Part shown: piece after piece, positions 59,300 through 64,000 of the stretch | Position numbering within the stretch: position 1 is the first letter of the stretch | How the letters are laid out: each line of letters starts with the position of its first letter | Origin: Trinickia mobilis | GTDB lineage: Bacteria > Pseudomonadota > Gammaproteobacteria > Burkholderiales > Burkholderiaceae | Direction of reading: 5' to 3' | Assembly (NCBI RefSeq): GCF_017315705.1 | Contig: NZ_JAFLRF010000021.1 | Coordinates: 1-64,000, forward strand | DNA length: 64,000 bases | The notes under the pieces: model-generated | Databases searched by the model: none | Seen by the model: only the letters and a program-made list of their open reading frames with translations | Told to the model about the DNA's origin: nothing | Made by a program: the position numbers and the translations under genes

Positions 59300-60291
59300 G
59301 GATGAGCGAGTGCTTGAAAAGAAACCTGCGTGCCTGCATCGCCGCGGAATCGTTGTCGATATTGTTTCGGCGTGACTTCTAACCGCCGGGAGAACGTCGT
59401 GCGCATATGCGTGGCACTGCGGAAGCCGCATTGATAGGCAACGGTCTTCAGCGGCGCATCCGAATCTTCGAGCAACTTCCTCGCGCTGTCGACGCGAACC
59501 TGCTCGACAAACGCGGACGGTGTCACTTTCGCGTACTTTGCAAAGACTCGCGAGAAAGTCCGCCGGCTCACGCCAACTGCGTCCGCGAGTTGTTCGATCG
59601 AAAGCGCATCGGTTATATGCTCGGTCACATATCGGTGCACTTTGCCGATAATCGGATCTTCGTCCCTGCCTGTTCCCATATACGGGCTGTACTGAGATTG
59701 GCCGCCTTCCCGCTGGATATACACGACAAGACGTTTTGCGACACGCACCGCCAGTTCGTGTCCCCAATCTTCGGCGACCAGCGACAGGCACAGATCGATG
59801 CCGGCCGTCACGCCCGCCGACGTAATGAGGCGTCCGTCGCGAACGAAGATCTTGTCGGGCTGCAAACGTGCCTGCGGAAATTCGTGGGCCAGGCGGCCCG
59901 CGTCCGCCCAGTGAGTCGTCACTTCCTTGCCGTCGAGCAGTCCCGCATGGGCAAGCACGAATGCCCCATTGCAAACGGAGCCGAACCGTGTCGCGTTTCC
60001 TGCCTGATTTTGCAGCCACGTCAGAAAATCGTTCGACGGTTCAACGTCGGGCAATTGCGGCCCGCCTGCGATCAGCAGCAGGTCCCATTGCGTGTCGAGA
60101 TCCGCATAGCTATACGGCACGGAAAGCCCCATCCCGTTCGAGCAGGTCACGGTGCCGGCCCGCGGGCCCACCAAAGTGACTTCATATTTCTGCTGCACAG
60201 TAAGCATCGTGTTGGCTTCCGCAAACACGTCGAGGGGGCCCGCAACATCGAGCGCTTGAACACCATCGAATATAACAATGGCGACTTTCAT
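59296..60291 (-). CDS. GlxA-family AraC-type regulator (DJ-1/PfpI plus HTH_18)
   Basis: This 331-residue regulator has an N-terminal DJ-1/PfpI domain (MKVAIVIFDGVQALDVAGPL; Cys elbow in FGSVCNGAFVLAHAGLLDGK) and a C-terminal AraC helix-turn-helix (VSRRTFSRVFAKYAKVTPSA, CGFRSATHMRTTFSRRLEVT). Length and both helices are intact. It is followed by, and overlaps, the Mug remnant. Its target may be in the divergent direction, where a truncated GlxA copy lies 511 nt away. Confidence 0.9.
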   Translation of the reverse strand: MKVAIVIFDGVQALDVAGPLDVFAEANTMLTVQQKYEVTLVGPRAGTVTCSNGMGLSVPYSYADLDTQWDLLLIAGGPQLPDVEPSNDFLTWLQNQAGNATRFGSVCNGAFVLAHAGLLDGKEVTTHWADAGRLAHEFPQARLQPDKIFVRDGRLITSAGVTAGIDLCLSLVAEDWGHELAVRVAKRLVVYIQREGGQSQYSPYMGTGRDEDPIIGKVHRYVTEHITDALSIEQLADAVGVSRRTFSRVFAKYAKVTPSAFVEQVRVDSARKLLEDSDAPLKTVAYQCGFRSATHMRTTFSRRLEVTPKQYRQRFRGDAGTQVSFQALAHP

Positions 60292-60802
60292 GCCGTGACC
60301 TTCATGGAGTTAATCGTCCCGTTTCCGATATCGGCGACCCGAATGGCTTTACCGGAACGACCGGACCAAGCCTGCGAACCTATAACGACGGCCGGTAACC
60401 GAGCTTACCGCGATGGCCCGAAAACAGGGACGTGCTGGGCTGAAACTATCTTTTGAGTGCGAGTAATAAATGGATTGAACTGGGGAGATGTCGAACTCAC
60501 GTTGGCCCTCCAGATGCAACGCAATGCACGACTTCGCCGCTGCGGCGCCGTTGGCCCAAATCTCAAGTTGATTGGCCCAGCATGGCGACAACCGCGTGTT
60601 TCCTCGCCCGTGCCGGCCGAATAGACTTGGTTGCGTGGATCTGGCCGGCCGTAAGTGCGCCGGAGGGCCGGGCCCCTGGGCAACACGTAACCAAGGACAG
60701 ATTCATCATGTTGAAAGACGTCATACCTCGCACCGCCTCGCCAGACCTGACACGGCGAGATGCGCGGCGCTCGTGTGCAGTGCATTCGCGGAGTGACGGC
60801 GT
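60292..60802. other. 511-bp region without a supported gene
   Basis: Two direct repeats of TTGGCCCA 21 bp apart lie near 60557-60585. A 34-codon frame (60708-60812) overlaps the truncated GlxA start and could be a leader peptide, but nothing else supports it. No other feature is seen. Confidence 0.35.
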
Positions 60803-61396
60803 ATGCAAGTAGCGATGATGCTGTATGAGGGATTTCGGCTGCTCGAAGTGACGGGCCCGATGGACGTTTTCCACGAAGCGAATCGCCTGAGCGGCGCAAC
60901 GTTGTACGAGCAGCATCTCGTAGGACCGTCCCCGGGGCTCGTCGCGTGCTCGAATGGCGTAGCGGTGAGCACGACGGAATCTCTGTTGGATGTGCGTACA
61001 TCATTCGATATCGTCGTCGTGCCGGGCTCGCCGGGCGTTGGCCCGGGGCCTGAGCATTGCGAACTGGTGGACTGGCTTCGTGATGCCGGAAGCAGGGTGC
61101 AAAGGCTCGCGTCGGTGTCCAACGGGGCTTTCTTGATCGCGCGCGCCGGCCTTGCCGACCATCGCGCGTTGACTACGCATTGGCGCGACGCACAACGTCT
61201 CTCCACCGAATTTCCCCTCGTACACGTCATCAGCCATCAAAGCTATTTGAAGGATGGCAACTTGTACTCGTCGCGCGGTGTGAGCGACGGTATCCGGGTG
61301 GCTTTGGCTCTCGTCCGGGAGGACCTCGGCGAAGAGTTCGTCAGAAGCGTCACAAAGTCATTGTCGAGGCAGCGCTCATGGCCCAAATGTAGCTAA
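60803..61396 (+). pseudogene. GlxA-type regulator truncated after the DJ-1 domain
   Basis: The frame gives 197 residues with a full DJ-1/PfpI domain (MQVAMMLYEGFRLLEVTGPM; ASVSNGAFLIARAGLADHRA, where Ser replaces the usual Cys) and ends soon after FVRSVTKSLSRQR, where homologues continue with the AraC domain. The helix-turn-helix is absent, so it cannot bind DNA. A fragment of acetolactate synthase follows directly. A free-standing DJ-1-like protein is a less likely reading, as the tail is abnormal. Confidence 0.7.
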
Positions 61397-61398
61397 TT

Positions 61399-61557
61399 TT
61401 GGCCCATGCGCCGTTTGCCGAGCGCAACGGCGTTCCGATCATGACGACGCTCATGGGTCTTGGCGCCATCCCTGCCAATCACGAGCTGTATCTCGGCATG
61501 CTCGGCATGCATGGCATCGCATGCGCAAACTACGGGGTTGAAGACTGTGACGTGTAG
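61399..61557 (+). pseudogene. Acetolactate synthase (IlvB-type) internal fragment
   Basis: About 50 codons encode VPIMTTLMGLGAIPANHELY, then LGMLGMHGIACANYGV, which is the central domain of acetolactate synthase large subunits. The pieces before and after are missing. The fragment starts just after the truncated GlxA frame and is followed by a stop and then the LysR gene, convergent. It is inert debris from a lost synthase gene. Confidence 0.8.
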
Positions 61558-61564
61558 CGGCGGC

Positions 61565-62470
61565 TCAAAATTCACTCGACGCCGACATCTCGGCGAGCTT
61601 GTTCTGGACAGCATCGACGAAGATCGTCGCAACCCGTCTAATGTGCCGATGATTGGGGAAGACCGCGCAGAAATCCGTTGCGTCCGATCGATACTCGTCG
61701 AGCACGGGTACGAGGCGCTCCGCCTCTATATCCCCCTTCGCGATCAGGTCGAACAGGAAAGCGATGCCAAGCCCTGCGACGGCCGCCTGCCTGACCGGGC
61801 GTGAAGTACTGGCGAGCAGGTGACCCTGCACCTGAACCTCAACACGTCCGTCGGGGCCGTTCAGATGCCACATGCCATGTCCGAAATCGCGCGAAATCAG
61901 AAGGCAGTCGTGCTGGCTGAGTTCGTCGAGGCTCGTTGGCATTCCGCGGGCCCCGATATATTCAGGTGATGCCACGAGCCGCCTGCGTGCCGTACGCAGA
62001 ACGCGGCGCGTCGCGCTTTCGTCCAGCATCGACTCGCGACGCAATGCGAGATCGACACCGCTCGCCATCAGGTCGAGATACGCATTGTCGACGACGAATT
62101 CCAGCGTGACGCCCGGATAGCTCGCGAGAAACTCCGTGACCCATGAGTCCGGAAAGATATCGAAGAAATCGGCGTGCAAGGCGACGCGCAACGGGCCAAT
62201 CGGTTCTGGATGCGTGTCGGCAGCTTGCTGCCCCGCTTGCATGAGTCCCCGAATGCTCGTCGCGCACTGTTCGTAGAACGTCTGCCCGATTGCAGTCAGC
62301 GTCAGCTTCCTCGTCGTCCGCAGGATCAACCGGCTTTTCAGCTCACTTTCCAGTTGCTGAACGTAGCGGCTGATCGTGTTCGCTGGCATCCCGAGACGTC
62401 GTGCGGCTTCAGCAAAACTTCCGGCCTGGACGACCTCGACAAAGAAATAGATTTCGTTCAGGTCAAGCAT
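61565..62470 (-). CDS. LysR-family regulator
   Basis: This 301-residue regulator has the helix-turn-helix in MLDLNEIYFFVEVVQAGSFA and MPANTISRYVQQLESELKSR, then a complete effector domain (PLRVALHADFFDIFPDSWVT, and VRQAAVAGLGIAFLFDLIAK). Its sequence is intact. The region upstream, where its divergent target would be, holds no recognisable gene, so its target is probably lost. Confidence 0.92.
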   Translation of the reverse strand: MLDLNEIYFFVEVVQAGSFAEAARRLGMPANTISRYVQQLESELKSRLILRTTRKLTLTAIGQTFYEQCATSIRGLMQAGQQAADTHPEPIGPLRVALHADFFDIFPDSWVTEFLASYPGVTLEFVVDNAYLDLMASGVDLALRRESMLDESATRRVLRTARRRLVASPEYIGARGMPTSLDELSQHDCLLISRDFGHGMWHLNGPDGRVEVQVQGHLLASTSRPVRQAAVAGLGIAFLFDLIAKGDIEAERLVPVLDEYRSDATDFCAVFPNHRHIRRVATIFVDAVQNKLAEMSASSEF

Positions 62471-63115
62471 ACATTCCTCGCGAATCTGGATGAGTCCCCC
62501 TCATCCGCGCTGTCTAGTGGTCGGATCGAAGGCGCCCTAAGCTGCCGTCGAAACAGCCAGATTAGACCACTGTTCACGGGCGTTCGTGTTTCCAGAATCC
62601 ACCAGACATGCGCGGCTGCAATTCGCGGCCGCGCTGCTCGCCGAACCGCAGACCACCGGCTGATTGAGGTTCGCTACGACACACTGAAGCGCAGTGGGTA
62701 TCGCTAAAAGATACACAGCAGAGCGAGACGGAACTGATCCGATATGTGACGCGCTGGTCGAACGCGTGCTCGCTTGCAAGGTCGTTGTGGCCCGCGCGGA
62801 GCTCGAACTCCGAGCACGCCTGTGAAGGCTCGGCTCCACGGCACCGCCGGATAGGTGCGCAGCGTTTTCGATGCCCGAAGTTCGGAGTTCGCAATTTGCC
62901 AAAGCCGGCAAACAAGGCATGCGCGCTCTCTTCGGCCACCTTCGCTTCGGCAAGCGGAGACTCATCAACCATCAACAGACATTCGCCAACCGATTCCGAA
63001 GAACCGTTCCTGGCCGACCATGATCTCGGGCCGCATCACCTCGAATGCGATCACCTTCTATAAGTGCGCTGTGCAAGAATCAAATTCCACGATGACCGGT
63101 CAGGAGCCAAAAGCC
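62471..63115. other. 645-bp region without a recognisable gene
   Basis: Several overlapping frames on both strands have no family match. This is where a target of the LysR gene would be expected. The stretch is probably degraded coding sequence. A piece near 62780-62830 looks faintly like a tRNA arm but does not fold as one. Confidence 0.4.
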
Positions 63116-63382
63116 ATGGAGCAACCTATTACAAAGCTTACGTCGCCGATCTTCACCTCGGACTCAACGATATGGTTTTCGGCCTACCGTTTCGGCTGGG
63201 GCTACCGCGCTTTTGCGCTCCCCGCCCACACGGTCCGCGAAAAGCTCGGCGCCGCCGATGAAAGCACAAAGCAACTCGCGCTCGCGTTCGAACTCGGCAA
63301 ACGCCGGATCTTCCGGGCGATAGAGCAACAGGCGCCCCCACAAACAGGGGAACGGATAGAGCTTTCGCCTGCTGACCTCTAA
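63116..63382 (+). CDS. Small DUF1488-like protein
   Basis: This 88-residue protein has FSAYRFGWGYRAFALPAHTV, then LALAFELGKRRIFRAIEQQA, which resembles the DUF1488 layout of a short beta strand, a helix and a basic C-terminal helix. CAGGAG lies about 10 nt before the ATG at 63116; an ATG at 63092 has no site. Function is unknown. It is convergent with the IclR gene, 95 nt away. Confidence 0.5.
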   Translation: MEQPITKLTSPIFTSDSTIWFSAYRFGWGYRAFALPAHTVREKLGAADESTKQLALAFELGKRRIFRAIEQQAPPQTGERIELSPADL

Positions 63383-63477
63383 CCTTGCATTCGGTTCGTT
63401 GGGTAAAGTAAATGTCGGTTGTTGCCGAGATAGTGTTGAAAGATCCGAGTTCTCGGCCGGCGTCCACATAAGTGACG

Positions 63478-64000
63478 CTAAGCTTCTTCAGCTTGCCGAG
63501 TGCCAGCTCCTGCCCCGTAACCCAGTCGCTCCGATGCGAGCGCGGCGTAATCGAGCAATGATTTGATATGACGCGATTCCCCAAAAAGAGGTAGATCGTT
63601 CTCCCGTCCAAGCAGCCCGATCACGACAGTGACTTTACCCTTGTGATCGAAGATGGGGGCGGCAACGGCATTCACGCCCGGTACGCTCAGCCCCGCGATC
63701 GCAGCATAACCGTTCGCGCGTGTCTCTCTATGGAGTTCGCGCAACTGGGCAGACGTGAATTTTTGCCCGGAAACCGAAAGCGCATGCTCCTGAAGCTTGA
63801 CGACCTTCTTGACGAGCTCCTCGGGCAAATGAGCTGCGAATACCCGTCCCGCCGCGCTAAGGTAGATGGGGAGTAGCGCACCAACGCGAATGTTCATGTA
63901 AATCGGTCGGTCGGATTCCTCCAGCAAACAGATGGTCGGGCCCATGTCGGTCCAGATCGCGCCGAAAGCCGTCTCCTGCGTGTTGTCCCTCAACTGTGCT
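63478..64000 (-). CDS. IclR-family regulator, effector domain (partial)
   Basis: The frame runs in from the right edge and ends at 63478. It has the IclR effector fold: the first visible part is TAFGAIWTDMGPTICLLEES, then RVGALLPIYLSAAGRVFAAH, NGYAAIAGLSVPGVNAVAAP and GKVTVVIGLLGREND. The helix-turn-helix lies outside the window. It should sense a small ligand, often an aromatic or a glyoxylate-type acid. No target gene is in the window. Confidence 0.85.
   Translation of the reverse strand, partial: AQLRDNTQETAFGAIWTDMGPTICLLEESDRPIYMNIRVGALLPIYLSAAGRVFAAHLPEELVKKVVKLQEHALSVSGQKFTSAQLRELHRETRANGYAAIAGLSVPGVNAVAAPIFDHKGKVTVVIGLLGRENDLPLFGESRHIKSLLDYAALASERLGYGAGAGTRQAEEA

Noticed and set aside
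60708-60812. 34-codon leader-like frame before the truncated GlxA gene
   Set aside because: It overlaps the next start but shows no attenuator structure or conserved residues, and the downstream gene is itself a relic.
62780-62830. tRNA-like segment with GCTCGAACTCC
   Set aside because: No acceptor stem, anticodon arm or CCA-compatible end can be drawn around it.

Overview
The window looks like chromosomal or megaplasmid DNA of a Burkholderiaceae bacterium, most likely Paraburkholderia, Caballeronia or Burkholderia. It is GC-rich, with tightly packed operons that overlap by ATGA, and it carries families common in that group: a DUF4148 protein, several LysR and GlxA-type regulators, NarL-type response regulators beside a type II secretion-like locus, a CopC/CopD pair, and an AruI-KauB-GbuA arginine cluster. 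The genus is inferred; no rRNA or tRNA gene was seen.

Layout. 1-15.6 kb: the end of ccsB, a DUF1269-like membrane protein, a lytic transglycosylase, then two paralogous NarL-family response regulators, one HisKA_3-type sensor kinase and a SCO1 protein. These precede an eleven-gene run that encodes a hybrid type II secretion/type IV pilus-like machine: a GspG pseudopilin, GspF, GspE, four inner-membrane alignment proteins in PilM/N/O/P order, a lipoprotein secretin and three more pseudopilins. The DUF1269-like gene and the secretion operon are preceded by clearly homologous ~95-bp promoter/leader elements with NarL-type heptamers and a hairpin. 15.8-18.6 kb: copper genes (DUF2946, an outer-membrane protein, CopC, CopD).

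18.7-40.9 kb: an accessory zone rich in decayed genes. Some intact genes remain: LysR, DUF4148, an alpha/beta hydrolase with a quinol-monooxygenase-like protein and a GlxA regulator, DUF1330, an RlpA-like lipoprotein, an AI-2E transporter, DUF4239, an SbmA/YddA-like ABC exporter, acetoacetate decarboxylase, and a large secreted repeat protein. Many genes are broken: dipZ joined to an IS30 fragment, a flavin oxidoreductase tail, a decayed second patatin-acetoacetate decarboxylase pair, sulP, a nuoN fragment joined to a receiver fragment, a patatin without its catalytic Asp, and a LysR gene. Several keep both ends and have lost the middle. Palindromes with a GGAC-N4-GTCC core, resembling DosR boxes, lie in two intergenic regions here.

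41.2-52.7 kb: an arginine/guanidino-compound catabolic and uptake cluster. AruI (2-ketoarginine decarboxylase), KauB and GbuA convert 2-ketoarginine to 4-aminobutyrate and urea. A polyamine-type ABC transporter (four genes) and a polar-amino-acid ABC transporter (four genes) follow in the same direction. The divergent LysR regulator is broken. 52.9-59.1 kb: a tripartite drug-efflux operon (monooxygenase-like protein, DHA2 MFS pump, HlyD adaptor, NodT-type outer-membrane factor) with a divergent LysR gene and paired palindromes between them. 59.1-64 kb: a Mug DNA glycosylase remnant, GlxA regulators (one truncated), an acetolactate synthase fragment, a LysR gene, a DUF1488-like small gene and the 3' part of an IclR regulator that runs off the window.
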